A stretch of DNA of 64,000 nucleotides from contig NZ_BMQW01000011.1 in assembly GCF_014648315.1 (NCBI RefSeq), positions 1 through 64,000 of the forward strand. Direction: 5' to 3'. The notes under the pieces are model-generated. The model worked only from the letters and a program-made list of their open reading frames with translations, did not search any database and was not told where the DNA came from. The stretch is from Shewanella ulleungensis (GTDB lineage: Bacteria; Pseudomonadota; Gammaproteobacteria; Enterobacterales; Shewanellaceae). Both the position numbers and the translations under genes were made by a program. How positions within the stretch are numbered: position 1 is the first letter of the stretch; every line of letters begins with the position of its first letter. Below, in pieces: positions 45,718-55,775 of the stretch.

Positions 45718-47247
45718 TTAATCTTTACGGAACATCTTCAGCATACGCTGAGTGACGGTAAAGCCGCCAAAGATGTTAATACTGGCGATAAGCACCGCGA
45801 CAAACGCAAGTGCAGTGACAAGTGCTGAGCCTTGACCTATTTGCAACAGCGCACCGACCACAATAATGCCTGAAATGGCGTTAGTGACTGACATTAATGG
45901 TGTATGTAACGCATGAGACACGTTCCATACAACGTAATAACCCACTACGCACGACAAAATAAACACGGTAAAGTGTGATAAAAACTCAGCTGGTGCCACA
46001 GAGGCTACGGCAGCAAAACCGGCAATCCCCAGGGCGCCTAAAATGTACTTGAGTTTAGACGGAGCTTTTTCAACTTTAGCCGCTTTAGGCTCTGAACTCG
46101 CTGCTGGTTTTGCTGGTGCTGCAGACACTGAAATAGCCGGAGGTGGGAAAGTTATTTCTCCGCCACGGGTTACCGTCATGTTACGCATTACAACATCATC
46201 AAAATCCAGTATTGCGTTACCGTCTTTTGCTTTACACATTAATTTCATCAAGTTGACTAAGTTAGTGCCATAAAGTTGTGACGATTGCGCCGGTAAACGG
46301 CCTGGTAGATCGGTATAACCTAGCACTTTAACGCCATTGTCTGTGATAAAGCGCTCACCAGTGACGGTATATTCACAGTTACCGCCAGTAGCTGCTGCTA
46401 AATCGACAATCACTGAACCCGGTTTCATGGTGTCTACCATGTCTTTGGTGATCAGTTTTGGCGCAGGGCGACCGGGAATTAATGCGGTGGTAATAATAAT
46501 GTCGACGTCTTTGGCTTGCTCAGCAAATAATGCCATTTCAGCAGCAATAAACTCATCGCTCATGACTTTTGCGTAGCCGTCAGATGATCCGCCTTCTTTG
46601 TTTTCGAACTCAAGCTTTAAGAAACTGCCGCCCATTGACTCAATTTGCTCTGCTACTTCTAAGCGAGTATCAAATGCGCGAACGATAGCCCCTAGTGAGC
46701 CCGCTGTGCCAATAGCGGCAAGACCGGCTACACCTGCACCAATAACCAATACCTTGGCTGGTGGCACTTTACCTGCAGCGGTAATTTGTCCTGTAAAGAA
46801 ACGGCCAAACTCGTGTGCGGCCTCAACGACTGCACGATAACCACCAATATTAGCCATTGACGATAATGCGTCTAGTGATTGGGCGCGTGAAATGCGCGGC
46901 ACCATGTCCATTGCCATTACGGTAATATTTTGACTTGAAAGTTTTTCAACTAACTCAGGGTTCTGTGCTGGCCAAATAAAGCTGACCAATGTCGTGCCCG
47001 GTTTTATTTTTGCAATTTCGCTATCGGTTGGTGCATTCACTTTAAAAATAAAGTCTGCTTGATACACATCGTCAACTACATCCGCCCCAGCGGCTTCAAA
47101 TGCAGCATTATCAAAGCTCGACTTTACACCTGCCTGTGCTTCGACTGCCACACTAAAGCCGAGTTTTTTTAGCTGTACCACAGTGGCTGGAGTCGCCGCG
47201 ACTCGAGTTTCACCTTCGATACTTTCTCTCGGTATTCCAATCTGCAT
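45718..47247 (-). CDS. pntA: NAD(P) transhydrogenase subunit alpha
   Basis: A 509-residue subunit. Residues 1-380 form the NAD-binding domain I, related to alanine dehydrogenase (M-Q-I-G-I-P-R-E start, [10 protein letters not shown] near 135, [10 protein letters not shown] near 175). A proline/alanine linker and four membrane helices complete domain II. The ATG at 47247 has AGGAAA upstream and matches the family N-terminus, so the 39 extra residues of the longer frame are not included. It is transcribed with pntB. Confidence 0.94.
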   Translation of the reverse strand: MQIGIPRESIEGETRVAATPATVVQLKKLGFSVAVEAQAGVKSSFDNAAFEAAGADVVDDVYQADFIFKVNAPTDSEIAKIKPGTTLVSFIWPAQNPELVEKLSSQNITVMAMDMVPRISRAQSLDALSSMANIGGYRAVVEAAHEFGRFFTGQITAAGKVPPAKVLVIGAGVAGLAAIGTAGSLGAIVRAFDTRLEVAEQIESMGGSFLKLEFENKEGGSSDGYAKVMSDEFIAAEMALFAEQAKDVDIIITTALIPGRPAPKLITKDMVDTMKPGSVIVDLAAATGGNCEYTVTGERFITDNGVKVLGYTDLPGRLPAQSSQLYGTNLVNLMKLMCKAKDGNAILDFDDVVMRNMTVTRGGEITFPPPAISVSAAPAKPAASSEPKAAKVEKAPSKLKYILGALGIAGFAAVASVAPAEFLSHFTVFILSCVVGYYVVWNVSHALHTPLMSVTNAISGIIVVGALLQIGQGSALVTALAFVAVLIASINIFGGFTVTQRMLKMFRKD

Positions 47248-47713
47248 GACTGTTTCCTGATGGTTAATAAAAAGACCGTCTATTGCTGTCCCCATCAATA
47301 GACCATTGTGTTTGAGTATTACTTGCTTCACATGGGCACTTATAGGATAGAAAAAGTGCAGCATATGACCATTGAAGTCGGGTAAACTATTTAACCAATG
47401 GCATTGCTATGACATCGCGATATCATATTCATATGTCGTTTTACTCAGAGAACAATCAACCTGATAGTTTTTCATTAGTTAATTGGACCTCCTAGCTTGC
47501 GACATGAGGCGTGTTCGGTACAAGTGCCTAAGGGCTAATTCCTTGGTTTTAAATCGAGGTAATTTAAAAACTTTTAACTCCGCCACACTTTTGTAGCCTA
47601 AAAAAAACACCTTTGCATATTCCTAAATGGAATAAAAAATTATCTTTTATTCTTTTTTGGTTTCCGAACCTAGTAGTAAGCTAACTCACATTACACTGTT
47701 ATAAGGCCGTCTT
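47248..47713. other. intergenic region between divergent pntA and cysJ
   Basis: It contains the pntA promoter region on one side and the cysJ control region on the other, including the motif at 47615-47652. No gene is supported; an open frame extending pntA upstream into this region is not conserved-looking. Confidence 0.5.
47615..47652 (+). promoter_or_regulatory. candidate CysB-type control motif upstream of cysJ
   Basis: The motif begins GCATATTCCTAAATGGAAT, containing the palindrome ATTCC-TAAAT-GGAAT (47619-47633), and continues with A/T tracts into CTTTTATTC. It begins 99 bases before the cysJ start. A closely similar sequence begins 100 bases before cobA. Sulfite reduction genes are normally activated by CysB, so a CysB site is the natural inference. 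Confidence 0.5.
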
Positions 47714-49504
47714 ATGTTGTTAAAAGAACTTTCAGCGCTAGCATCGCCATTGTCTCAAGGGCAAGTCGACAAGCTAAAACAATTCACATCAGAATTATCG
47801 TCTGTGCAACTTGCATGGGTTAGTGGTTATTTGGCAGCAAGTGCAAGTCAGGGCCAAACAGCAGGCACGCCTGTTGCAGAGACTTCTGCAGCACAAACCG
47901 TGACCATTTTATATGGTAGCCAAACGGGTAATGGCCGAGGTGTCGCGCAGGCATTAGCTGCTAAAGCACAGGCACAAGGTTATGCTGTTAATCTAACTTC
48001 AATGGGCGAATATAACGTTCGCCAATTGAAGCAAGAAACGGTGTTATTGCTTGTTGTGAGTACCCACGGTGAAGGTGAAGCACCGGATGATGCCATTGAG
48101 CTGCATAAGTTTTTAGCCTCAAAACGTGCGCCTAAATTAGATAACTTACATTACTCTGTTTTGGCGTTAGGCGACTCAAGCTATGAGTTCTTCTGTCAAA
48201 CCGGTAAAGACTTTGACGCTCGCCTAAGTGCTCTTGGTGCTAAAGCATTACTGCCTCTCGTTGAATGTGATGTTGATTACGAAGATGCAGCTGCGCAATG
48301 GCAAGACAGTGTAGTCGAAGCTGCTAAGCCTCACATTCAAACCTCAGGTGCCAGCGTAACCGCTATCGGTGCAACTGCTGCTATTGGTGAAAGCCAATAT
48401 ACTAAGCAAAACCCATACAGCGCTGAAGTGCTAGTAAGCCAAAAAATTACTGGTCGTGATTCAGACCGTGACGTACGCCATGTTGAGATTGATTTGGGCG
48501 AGTCAGGGTTAACGTACCAAGTGGGTGACGCATTAGGCGTATGGTTTAGTAACAACGAAGCCTTAGTGGATGAAGTGATTAACGGCCTTGGCCTAGCGGC
48601 TGACGAAAACGTCACAGTATCTAAAGAGTCATATTCATTGAAAGCGGCGTTAACCGATAAGAAAGAATTAACCCAGTTATACCCAGGTCTTGTTAAGTCT
48701 TGGGCTGAGTTGAGCGGTAATGCAGAGCTTGCAGCAATTTGTGAAGACAAAGAGCAAACTAGACAATTTATATTATCAAACCAGTTAGCCGACTTAATTG
48801 CAGCCTATCCTGCTAAGATCGGTGCAACACAGCTAGTTGATATGTTGCGTCCATTAACACCACGCTTGTATTCAATTGCCTCAAGTCAGGCTGAAGTAGA
48901 ATCTGAAGTGCATTTAACGGTTGCATTAGTTGAAGATGAACGTCAAGGACACGCTCGTTTTGGCGGAGCGTCGCACTTTTTAGCATCAGCAGAAGAGGGC
49001 CAACAAGTTAACGTTTATGTTGAGCCTAACAACCATTTCCGTTTACCAGAAAATCCAGAGACCCCAGTCATTATGGTTGGCCCTGGTACAGGTGTTGCGC
49101 CATTCCGCGCCTTTATGCAGCAACGCGCGGCAGACGGTGTAACGGGTAACAGTTGGCTATTCTTTGGTAACCCGCATTTTGAACAAGACTTTTTATATCA
49201 GGTTGAGTGGCAGCAGTATCTTAAAAACGGCGATTTATCACGTTTAGATGTGGCGTTCTCGCGCGATCAGGCCCATAAAGTGTATGTGCAGCATCGTATT
49301 GCTGAACAAGCTGAAACCTTATGGCAGTGGCTACAAGATGGCGCCCATGTGTATATTTGTGGTGATGCAGAACGCATGGCCAAAGACGTACATCAAGCAT
49401 TAGTGAATATAGCAGTTGAACAAGGTGGCTTAAGCGCTGATGACGCCGAAGCGTACCTTGAAACACTGCGTAGTGAAAAACGTTACCAAAAAGACGTGTA
49501 TTAA
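47714..49504 (+). CDS. cysJ: assimilatory sulfite reductase flavoprotein, alpha subunit
   Basis: A 596-residue NADPH-dependent flavoprotein that feeds electrons to CysI. An N-terminal flavodoxin domain (T-I-L-Y-G-S-Q-T-G-N-G-R-G near residue 65) binds FMN. The FAD domain has R-L-Y-S-I-A-S-S near residue 385. The NADPH part has G-P-G-T-G-V-A-P-F-R near 452 and the C-terminal Y-Q-K-D-V-Y. It heads a cysJIH operon, and the promoter region contains the motif shared with cobA. Confidence 0.95.
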   Translation: MLLKELSALASPLSQGQVDKLKQFTSELSSVQLAWVSGYLAASASQGQTAGTPVAETSAAQTVTILYGSQTGNGRGVAQALAAKAQAQGYAVNLTSMGEYNVRQLKQETVLLLVVSTHGEGEAPDDAIELHKFLASKRAPKLDNLHYSVLALGDSSYEFFCQTGKDFDARLSALGAKALLPLVECDVDYEDAAAQWQDSVVEAAKPHIQTSGASVTAIGATAAIGESQYTKQNPYSAEVLVSQKITGRDSDRDVRHVEIDLGESGLTYQVGDALGVWFSNNEALVDEVINGLGLAADENVTVSKESYSLKAALTDKKELTQLYPGLVKSWAELSGNAELAAICEDKEQTRQFILSNQLADLIAAYPAKIGATQLVDMLRPLTPRLYSIASSQAEVESEVHLTVALVEDERQGHARFGGASHFLASAEEGQQVNVYVEPNNHFRLPENPETPVIMVGPGTGVAPFRAFMQQRAADGVTGNSWLFFGNPHFEQDFLYQVEWQQYLKNGDLSRLDVAFSRDQAHKVYVQHRIAEQAETLWQWLQDGAHVYICGDAERMAKDVHQALVNIAVEQGGLSADDAEAYLETLRSEKRYQKDVY

Positions 49505-49575
49505 ATTCGGTCTAGGTTAGTTTTCAATACCCAATCGCACTAATGAATTGAACAGAATTAAGAGAGGCCCAGGCC

Positions 49576-51267
49576 ATGAGTGAGCAAAAGTTAGCAGTAA
49601 ACGAATATTTAAAAATCGACAGTGATTACTTACGCGGCGATATCCAAGGTGGGTTAGATACCCAGGTGACCGGCTCGTTTAGCGATGGCGATCAGCAGTT
49701 AATTAAATTCCACGGTTTTTATCAGCAAGACGATCGCGATTTACGTAATGAGCGTAAAGAGCAAAAGCTAGAGCCTTTGCATAGCTTTATGCTGCGAGCT
49801 CGTGTACCTGGCGGTATCTGCACTCCAGCTCAATGGTTAGAAGTTGATAAAATTTCATCAACATTAACCACTTCAAACAGTATTCGTTTAACTACGCGCC
49901 AAACGTTTCAATACCACGGCATTCCTAAGCGTAATCTAAAAACCTTGATCCAAGGTCTTGATCGCGCAGCACTAGATTCTATTGCTGCTTGTGGTGACGT
50001 AAACCGTAACGTGATGTGTAATCCAAACCCGGTCGAATCTAAGTTACATGCGCAGGCTTACGCAGTTGCTAAGCATTTATCTGATCATTTATTACCACAT
50101 ACTCGCGCTTATGCTGAAATTTGGTTAGATGAAGAAAAGCTCTTAGGTACCGAAACCGTTGAACCTGTGTACGGCAAAACCTATTTACCACGTAAATTTA
50201 AAATGGCTGTTGCCGTTCCGCCTGATAACGATGTCGATGTTTATACCAATGACCTTGGTTTTATTGCCGTTGCAGAAGACGGTGAATTAGTCGGTTTTAA
50301 CTTAGTTGCTGGCGGCGGCATGGGCTCTACCCACGGTGAAGTTGAAACTTTCCCACGTTTAGCTGATGACTTTGGTTTTATTAAAACTGACGATGTGACT
50401 AAATTTGCAGAAGCAGTCATGACAGTTCAGCGTGATTGGGGTAACCGTGTTGTTCGTAAACGTGCGCGTTTGAAGTACACCATTGTTGACCATGGATATG
50501 AGGCATTTAAAGCAGAAGTTGAAAAGCGTGCAGGGGTTAAATTTGAACCAAAGCGTGACGTCATCATAGGCGATCGTGGCGATCGTTATGGTTGGGTTGA
50601 AGGCATCGACAATAAGTTTCACTTAACGCTATTTATCGAAAGTGGCCGTATTAAAGATATGCCAGGTCAAACCTTGCAAACAGGCTTACGTGAAATTGCC
50701 AAAATTCATAAAGGTGATTTCCGCATGACATCGAATCAGAACATGATTATCGCCGGTGTCGCAGCAGAAGACAAAGCTGAAATTGAAGGTTTAGCACGTA
50801 AACATGGATTATTAGGCCAAGTATTAAGCGGTACTCGCGGGCACTCAATTGCTTGTGTAGCGTTACCTACATGCCCATTAGCCATGGCAGAAGCTGAGCG
50901 TTACTTCCCTGAATTTATCGACCACATTGATGCACTACAGGCTAAACATGGTATCAGCGAGCAATCAATTGTGGTGCGTATGACAGGTTGTCCAAACGGT
51001 TGTGCCCGTCCATTTGCCGCCGAAATTGGTTTAGTAGGTAAAGCGCCTGGCCGTTATAACTTGTATTTAGGCGCCAGCTTTGAAGGCACGCGTTTAAACA
51101 AAATGCATAAAGAAAACATTCAAGAAGCTGAAATTTTAGCTGAGTTGGATGCCTTGTTTGGCCGCTACGCTACAGAGCGCGATGCGGGCGAAACCTTTGG
51201 TAACTTCACAGTGCGCATTGGCGTTGTGAAGGCGGTTAATGACGCCGCTAAGGATTTTCATGCCTAA
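49576..51267 (+). CDS. cysI: assimilatory sulfite reductase hemoprotein, beta subunit
   Basis: A 563-residue enzyme reducing sulfite to sulfide with six electrons. The four cysteines binding the 4Fe-4S cluster and bridging siroheme lie in C-V-A-L-P-T-C near residue 433 and G-C-P-N-G-C near residue 475. [12 protein letters not shown] near residue 115 is the siroheme/substrate segment. GAGAGG precedes the ATG. The 3' end overlaps cysH by 8 bases. Siroheme for this enzyme would begin with the cobA product encoded 4.5 kb away. Confidence 0.96.
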   Translation: MSEQKLAVNEYLKIDSDYLRGDIQGGLDTQVTGSFSDGDQQLIKFHGFYQQDDRDLRNERKEQKLEPLHSFMLRARVPGGICTPAQWLEVDKISSTLTTSNSIRLTTRQTFQYHGIPKRNLKTLIQGLDRAALDSIAACGDVNRNVMCNPNPVESKLHAQAYAVAKHLSDHLLPHTRAYAEIWLDEEKLLGTETVEPVYGKTYLPRKFKMAVAVPPDNDVDVYTNDLGFIAVAEDGELVGFNLVAGGGMGSTHGEVETFPRLADDFGFIKTDDVTKFAEAVMTVQRDWGNRVVRKRARLKYTIVDHGYEAFKAEVEKRAGVKFEPKRDVIIGDRGDRYGWVEGIDNKFHLTLFIESGRIKDMPGQTLQTGLREIAKIHKGDFRMTSNQNMIIAGVAAEDKAEIEGLARKHGLLGQVLSGTRGHSIACVALPTCPLAMAEAERYFPEFIDHIDALQAKHGISEQSIVVRMTGCPNGCARPFAAEIGLVGKAPGRYNLYLGASFEGTRLNKMHKENIQEAEILAELDALFGRYATERDAGETFGNFTVRIGVVKAVNDAAKDFHA

Positions 51268-52051
51268 TGAAGTGGTAACGACTGCATCGAAAGATGCAGA
51301 CGTCGATCATAGTGTCACTCCCGCTCAACTGCAGGCGTTGTTATCAGCGCCTAAAGTTGAGCAAGTGGTCGCGCTCGAAAGCATTAACCAGTTTTTAGCG
51401 GGGTTAACGGCTCAAGAGCGTGTTGCTTGGGGTTTAGCTTACCTACCAGGTGAGCATGCGTTATCGTCAAGCTTTGGGATTCAAGGCGCGGTGATGTTGC
51501 ATATGGTCACACAAGCGCAAAGTGATATCCCGGTGATTTTAACTGACACTGGTTATTTGTTTCCTGAGACTTACCAATTTATTGATAAGTTAACTGAACG
51601 TTTAAACCTCAACCTTAAAGTGTACCAAGCGGGTCAAACCCAGGCGTGGCAAGAAGCACGCTTTGGTAAGCTATGGGAGCAGGGGATTGACGGCCTAGAA
51701 AAGTATAACCGCATCAATAAAGTTGAACCTATGCAGCGTGCATTAGCTGAATTGAACGTAAATACTTGGTTTGCAGGTTTGCGTCGCAGCCAGTCGAGTA
51801 CGCGTGAGGCGTTACCTATTTTAGCCATTAGTGGCAAACGGTTTAAGTTATTGCCCATCATTGAGTGGAGTAATAAAGACGTGCACATGTATTTGACTGA
51901 ACATGACTTGCCATACCACCCATTGTGGGATCAAGGTTATGTGTCGGTAGGGGATACGCATTCAAGTAAGCCACTTGAACTTGGCATGAGCGAAGAAGAA
52001 ACTCGTTTTAATGGTTTGCAACGCGAATGTGGTCTGCACTTCGATATTTAG
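51260..52051 (+). CDS. cysH: phosphoadenylyl-sulfate (PAPS) reductase
   Basis: A 263-residue thioredoxin-dependent enzyme that makes sulfite from [14 protein letters not shown] near residue 70 is the PP-loop. The C-terminal R-E-C-G-L-H contains the catalytic cysteine, and I see no other cysteine in the protein. The 4Fe-4S cysteine pairs of the APS-type enzymes are therefore absent, supporting PAPS specificity. The ATG at 51260 has AAGGA upstream and overlaps cysI; a start 7 codons earlier is less likely. Confidence 0.94.
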   Translation: MPNEVVTTASKDADVDHSVTPAQLQALLSAPKVEQVVALESINQFLAGLTAQERVAWGLAYLPGEHALSSSFGIQGAVMLHMVTQAQSDIPVILTDTGYLFPETYQFIDKLTERLNLNLKVYQAGQTQAWQEARFGKLWEQGIDGLEKYNRINKVEPMQRALAELNVNTWFAGLRRSQSSTREALPILAISGKRFKLLPIIEWSNKDVHMYLTEHDLPYHPLWDQGYVSVGDTHSSKPLELGMSEEETRFNGLQRECGLHFDI

Positions 52052-52093
52052 CTTATCTTCTTTCATATGCATGATAGACAATTATCGTGCTAT

Positions 52094-52124
52094 ATCATTC
52101 ATCTGCAGCTCGCAGATGAATGAT
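52094..52124. terminator. perfect 13-bp hairpin after cysH
   Basis: ATCATTCATCTGC-AGCTC-GCAGATGAATGAT is a perfect stem with a 5-base loop, 43 bases past the cysH stop. No T-run follows, so it may be an mRNA 3'-end stabiliser, a protein-binding palindrome or part of a small RNA. Confidence 0.5.
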
Positions 52125-52210
52125 AATCAAATGTTTGTGCGTATTTCGACTGCTTAGTAATTTCCTCTTTTTCTTCGATTTATATTTTGTCATACAAAAG
52201 TTTGAATTAT

Positions 52211-52247
52211 TAGCTCAGCTTTGCTGAGCTTTAGTTCGATTTTTTGC
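52211..52247 (+). terminator. probable terminator of cysJIH
   Basis: AGCTCAGC-TTT-GCTGAGCT forms an 8-bp stem followed by TTAGTTCGATTTTTT. Confidence 0.55.
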
Positions 52248-52532
52248 TCAATTAATAGGATAAAACCGAGTGTGAATAAGCGTAAACAGGTGTAACAGTC
52301 GCCACATACCTCATGATGGTTTAGATGAAATTGCCGCGGTAAATGAAAATGGGTAAATTTTATTTAAATTTTCATGCATCAGTGCCGATAATAGTCTAGA
52401 TTTAGAAGTTCCCGTAGACGGTTTTTGTGGACGTTTTGGGATTGTTTTTGCAATCCACGTACCTTCAAAAGCTTCGCTCGCATCCTCGAGCACTTTGATT
52501 GACTTGTTAGCGTATAAGCAATCATTTGAGTT

Positions 52533-52570
52533 AGCCCCGATAACCCTGATGTACATGGGTTATCGGGTAG
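52533..52570. repeat. inverted repeat CCCGATAACCC / GGGTTATCGGG
   Basis: Two 11-base arms pair perfectly (CCCGATAACCC near 52536 and GGGTTATCGGG near 52557), separated by about 10 bases. It could be an isolated terminator of a lost gene reading leftward or rightward; the downstream bases are not a T-run. Confidence 0.55.
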
Positions 52571-52821
52571 CCTCTTAATCGTTAAATCACATCTCCTCTC
52601 TCTACGTCATCATTTATTTTGCTCAGCTATCGTCTAACTTCTTTGTTATTTTTTTGTTTATTTTTTGTTGTTAAGCCTCAGCTGATGCCAAATGGTTCAA
52701 TTAATGTTAAATTAATGCGCTGTTTATCGATGTAATTGATAATTCGTACTTAGTTCAAATAAAATTTAACGCTAACTCATTTCATGGAAGAGTTAACAGT
52801 CATATAAATTGGAGTTTATAG

Positions 52822-54546
52822 ATGAATAAAATGGCAATTGCTGCTGTGGTATTAGCCGTCGGTGCTGGTGGATATTTACTGACACAACAAGGATCATCAG
52901 TGGGTACAAGTGATCCAATGCTTGATTATATCCCAGCAGACACATTAGCGTTTTCAGGACAGTTAGCGCCATTTCCACTAAAAGACTATTTGTATAGCAT
53001 TGCGGGCAATTACCAAGCTCAGGGTATTGATGAGTTACTTCAAATTGATGATAGCTCAAGCCCACAAGAGCGCTTTTTTGTAAGCCTATATAAGCAATAC
53101 ATGACATTGCTACCTACACCAGATGCATTGCTTAGCACTTATGGTTTAGCTGATTCGATAAAAAGTTATTTTTATACACTGGGTGCTTTGCCTGTGATGA
53201 AAACTCAGTTAAGTAATCCTGCTGCATTTTGGGCCGAGCTTGACCGTGCTGAGCAAGACAGCGGTTTAGTGCATACCACGGGTAAGGCTGGCGAAAGTGA
53301 ATACCGCGCTTATGCGTTAACCGATGCAGATGACAAAGAGCAAATCAGTGTTATCTTTTCTGAAAAGCAAGGTTGGTTAACCGTCACGTTAAACACCTCG
53401 GTAAATGATGTGGCACTACTTGAAACTGCATTGAGTGAGAAAAAAGTAGATAACCCACTAAGTGGCACCACGATGTTGCAAGACATTGCTAAAACACATG
53501 GTTTTATGCAAGACAGTATCAGCTTTATTAACCATGTTGAACTGGTTAAAGGCTTAACAACCACTGACGGCAACATGCTTGCTAAACAAATTAGCAAAAT
53601 GGCTGAAACACAAGGTGAAGATCCACTTGCCGAGCTGAAAACACCGACTTGCCAAGCGGAGTTTGCCGCTATTGCCGCTAACTGGCCACGCACAGTAATG
53701 GGGCTTAACAGTTACTCTATTAGCCGTGCAGAAAGCACCATTGATGCTGCGGTTGTGGTTGAAAGTAATAACCAAGTCATTTTGTCTGCATTGAACAAAA
53801 TGCGCGGCTTTATTCCATCGTTTAATAATAGCGACCACGAGAATATTTTATCACTTGGATTAGGCATTGATGTTAATCAATTAGCGCCAGCATTGAACGA
53901 AATATGGAAAGACTTACAAACGCCAAGTTATCAGTGTGAAGCTCTTGCACAAATGCAGGGTGAGCTAGATGAATTAAATCCTGCAATGGTCGGTATGATG
54001 ACCGGTATGGCCAACGGCGTTAAAGGTATGAGTGTTACGCTAGCTGATTACAAATTAGCGGAAACCAATGGTGAGCCAAGCTTTGAGAAGCTTGATGCCT
54101 TAATCAGTATTTCGGCTGATAATCCAATGATGTTAATTGATATGGCTAAGCCATTCTTCCCACCGTTGGCAAGTATTGATCTGAAAGACAATGGCGACCC
54201 AGTTGATATCACGCCAATGTTAATGCTACCTCCTGAGTATGGTGTCAGTGCAAAAGTGGCAATTAAAGGTAATCATCTAGTAGTTTACACTGGCGACAGA
54301 GGCACCGAATTGGCTGATGGCCTTTACAAACAAACATTAAACGCGAATGGATTTTTTGACTTTGCCGTCGATTATCAAAAAATGTTTATGCCGTTAGTGG
54401 ACATGATTGAAATGAGCGGCGAGCCAATGCCAGAAGAGTTATCGGTATTAAAAGATTACGACATGCGTTTAAACATGTCTGTCGACTTTACTGATAAAGG
54501 CATTGTGATTGGTTCTAAAGTGAACAGCAAAGCCAGCGCTAAGTAG
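52822..54546 (+). CDS. large secreted or anchored protein of unknown function
   Basis: A 574-residue protein with an N-terminal hydrophobic segment (residues about 4-22), likely a signal anchor or signal peptide. D-P-M-L-D-Y-I-P-A-D-T-L-A-F-S-G near residue 31 resembles the opening of DUF3352-type periplasmic proteins, which also begin with a phrase on 'the lack of energy to hold proteins', but I am not certain. The body is acidic and repetitive in fold, probably two related halves. Two cysteines near residues 278 and 372 could form a disulfide. GGAG precedes the ATG. A strong terminator follows. It stands alone, so context gives no function. Confidence 0.7.
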   Translation: MNKMAIAAVVLAVGAGGYLLTQQGSSVGTSDPMLDYIPADTLAFSGQLAPFPLKDYLYSIAGNYQAQGIDELLQIDDSSSPQERFFVSLYKQYMTLLPTPDALLSTYGLADSIKSYFYTLGALPVMKTQLSNPAAFWAELDRAEQDSGLVHTTGKAGESEYRAYALTDADDKEQISVIFSEKQGWLTVTLNTSVNDVALLETALSEKKVDNPLSGTTMLQDIAKTHGFMQDSISFINHVELVKGLTTTDGNMLAKQISKMAETQGEDPLAELKTPTCQAEFAAIAANWPRTVMGLNSYSISRAESTIDAAVVVESNNQVILSALNKMRGFIPSFNNSDHENILSLGLGIDVNQLAPALNEIWKDLQTPSYQCEALAQMQGELDELNPAMVGMMTGMANGVKGMSVTLADYKLAETNGEPSFEKLDALISISADNPMMLIDMAKPFFPPLASIDLKDNGDPVDITPMLMLPPEYGVSAKVAIKGNHLVVYTGDRGTELADGLYKQTLNANGFFDFAVDYQKMFMPLVDMIEMSGEPMPEELSVLKDYDMRLNMSVDFTDKGIVIGSKVNSKASAK

Positions 54547-54572
54547 TTCAAAACTCGTTTTAATAAGTAAAT

Positions 54573-54602
54573 AAAAAGGTGACCAAATTGGTCACCTTTT
54601 TT
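54573..54602 (+). terminator. rho-independent terminator after 54546
   Basis: AAAAAGGTGACCAA-TTGGTCACCTTTTTT gives a 12-bp stem with flanking A and T tracts. It lies between convergent genes and may serve both. Confidence 0.9.
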
Positions 54603-54640
54603 ATATTTATCTAGAGTCCTGAGTATGTAATGAGTACGAG

Positions 54641-55531
54641 TTACAAAATATCGTTTAACGCAATACCAATACCAAAACGCTGATTATGGTGGTTGTAGTC
54701 GATAAGGCTTTCACCGTAACCATTAAAGTATTGAGTATATACGCGCAGATTACCGATAATCGGGTAACTCCAGGTTAACTCTACTGCACCACGATTTGGG
54801 GATTCAAAGTTATTGCGCAATAACATTGTAAATCGATGCTCATCTAGACCATAGACACCCGTGAGTTCAAAGTTACCCATATAATCGTTAATATCGGGGT
54901 TATCATCGCCATCCGCAGAATTAGGCATTTCTTTCTCATCTTCAGGAATACGCCACCATACTTTTAATCCTAGTGCGAATGGACCTTTATCAAATACGGC
55001 GCTGCCGTAAATACGGTTCCAGCTGCGTGATAATTCAGTCGTTTGCCCATTAGATTGATGGACCGCACCAAATCCTAAAAATGAATTAGTAAAACCGCCA
55101 ATTTTCCAGTCGTTGTTAAACAACATAAACACTTCAGGTTCATGGTTAGTTTCACGAAACGGCGACGAAGCATCTTGGTTATAAACTTGCCAATAGGATT
55201 GATTGGTATAAGCAAAGAACAAATGACCGTTATCGCCAAACACGTTATACCAAACCGGAAACTTAAAACTGATTTGAAACTTAGCCTCTAACTTATCAAT
55301 GTTAATGTCGTCGTCGGGATATTTCGCTTCGAATGGCCCAGGGTTAGTTCTGGTTTGATACGTTGCCGGTAATAGGTAGTTTGCTTTGTGCGGCGTCAGT
55401 ACAAAAGGCTTTTCTGAGGTGGCTAGCTCTCTTTTAACGCGTTCTTCTACTAGTGAGTCTTCAGCAAATGCGGTGTTAATACTGCCTAGAAGCAACAGTG
55501 ATATTCCAAGGTATTGAGTGCTTTTTATCAT
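54641..55531 (-). CDS. pldA: outer membrane phospholipase A1
   Basis: A 296-residue outer-membrane beta-barrel phospholipase. The signal peptide ends near N-T-A-F-A. The catalytic segment G-A-V-H-Q-S-N-G-Q, then S-R-S-W-N-R-I-Y, supplies the histidine, serine and asparagine of OMPLA. The enzyme dimerises with calcium to clear phospholipid from the outer leaflet. The start at 55531 gives an ordinary signal peptide; the 26 extra residues from the TTG at 55609 would be abnormal. The gene converges on the 52822 gene. Confidence 0.9.
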   Translation of the reverse strand: MIKSTQYLGISLLLLGSINTAFAEDSLVEERVKRELATSEKPFVLTPHKANYLLPATYQTRTNPGPFEAKYPDDDINIDKLEAKFQISFKFPVWYNVFGDNGHLFFAYTNQSYWQVYNQDASSPFRETNHEPEVFMLFNNDWKIGGFTNSFLGFGAVHQSNGQTTELSRSWNRIYGSAVFDKGPFALGLKVWWRIPEDEKEMPNSADGDDNPDINDYMGNFELTGVYGLDEHRFTMLLRNNFESPNRGAVELTWSYPIIGNLRVYTQYFNGYGESLIDYNHHNQRFGIGIALNDIL

Positions 55532-55675
55532 TGCATTATCCATTAGCAAAATTGTCAGTATGAACTCTTGATACACATTGTTATCAATTGTGCAGCTTTT
55601 GTCGAACAAAGTTCGTTATTGTGTACTTATCGGGTTAGCTTATACGTTTTGGTGTCGTAAATTGATTAATTTACT

Positions 55676-55713
55676 GCATATTCCTTTTGGTTATAAAAAC
55701 TAACTTTTTACTA
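55676..55713 (+). promoter_or_regulatory. candidate CysB-type control motif upstream of cobA
   Basis: The motif begins GCATATTCCTTTTGGTTAT and continues into A/T tracts with CTTTTTACT. It matches the region 99 bases before cysJ at about three quarters of positions over 35 bases, and starts 100 bases before the cobA ATG. The shared spacing suggests a common activator. Confidence 0.5.
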
Positions 55714-55775
55714 TTGTATATGGAATATAGAAACCGCTATATTTGAACATAGTAAATTATCTTGAGGTAGATGTG

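Larger units (their letters stand above)
52052..52821. other. 770-bp non-coding region with hairpins
   Basis: Two hairpins follow cysH (52094-52124 and 52211-52228). Beyond them, an 81-codon frame on the minus strand (52311-52556) has no recognised domain and no convincing start context, so it is not called. A possible stem near 52533-52570 (CCCGATAACCC with GGGTTATCGGG) is also present. The right end should hold the promoter of the 52822 gene. Confidence 0.55.

Noticed and set aside
47248-47364. 39-residue N-terminal extension of PntA
   Set aside because: The family start M-Q-I-G-I-P-R-E with AGGAAA just upstream fits better.
52311-52556. 81-codon ORF on the minus strand in the gap after cysH
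   Set aside because: No recognised domain, no ribosome site found, and the composition is not clearly coding. It may be a decayed gene.
53310-53838. Two minus-strand ORFs of 127 and 94 codons opposite the 52822 gene
   Set aside because: They are antisense shadows of a long gene with signal peptide, ribosome site and terminator.
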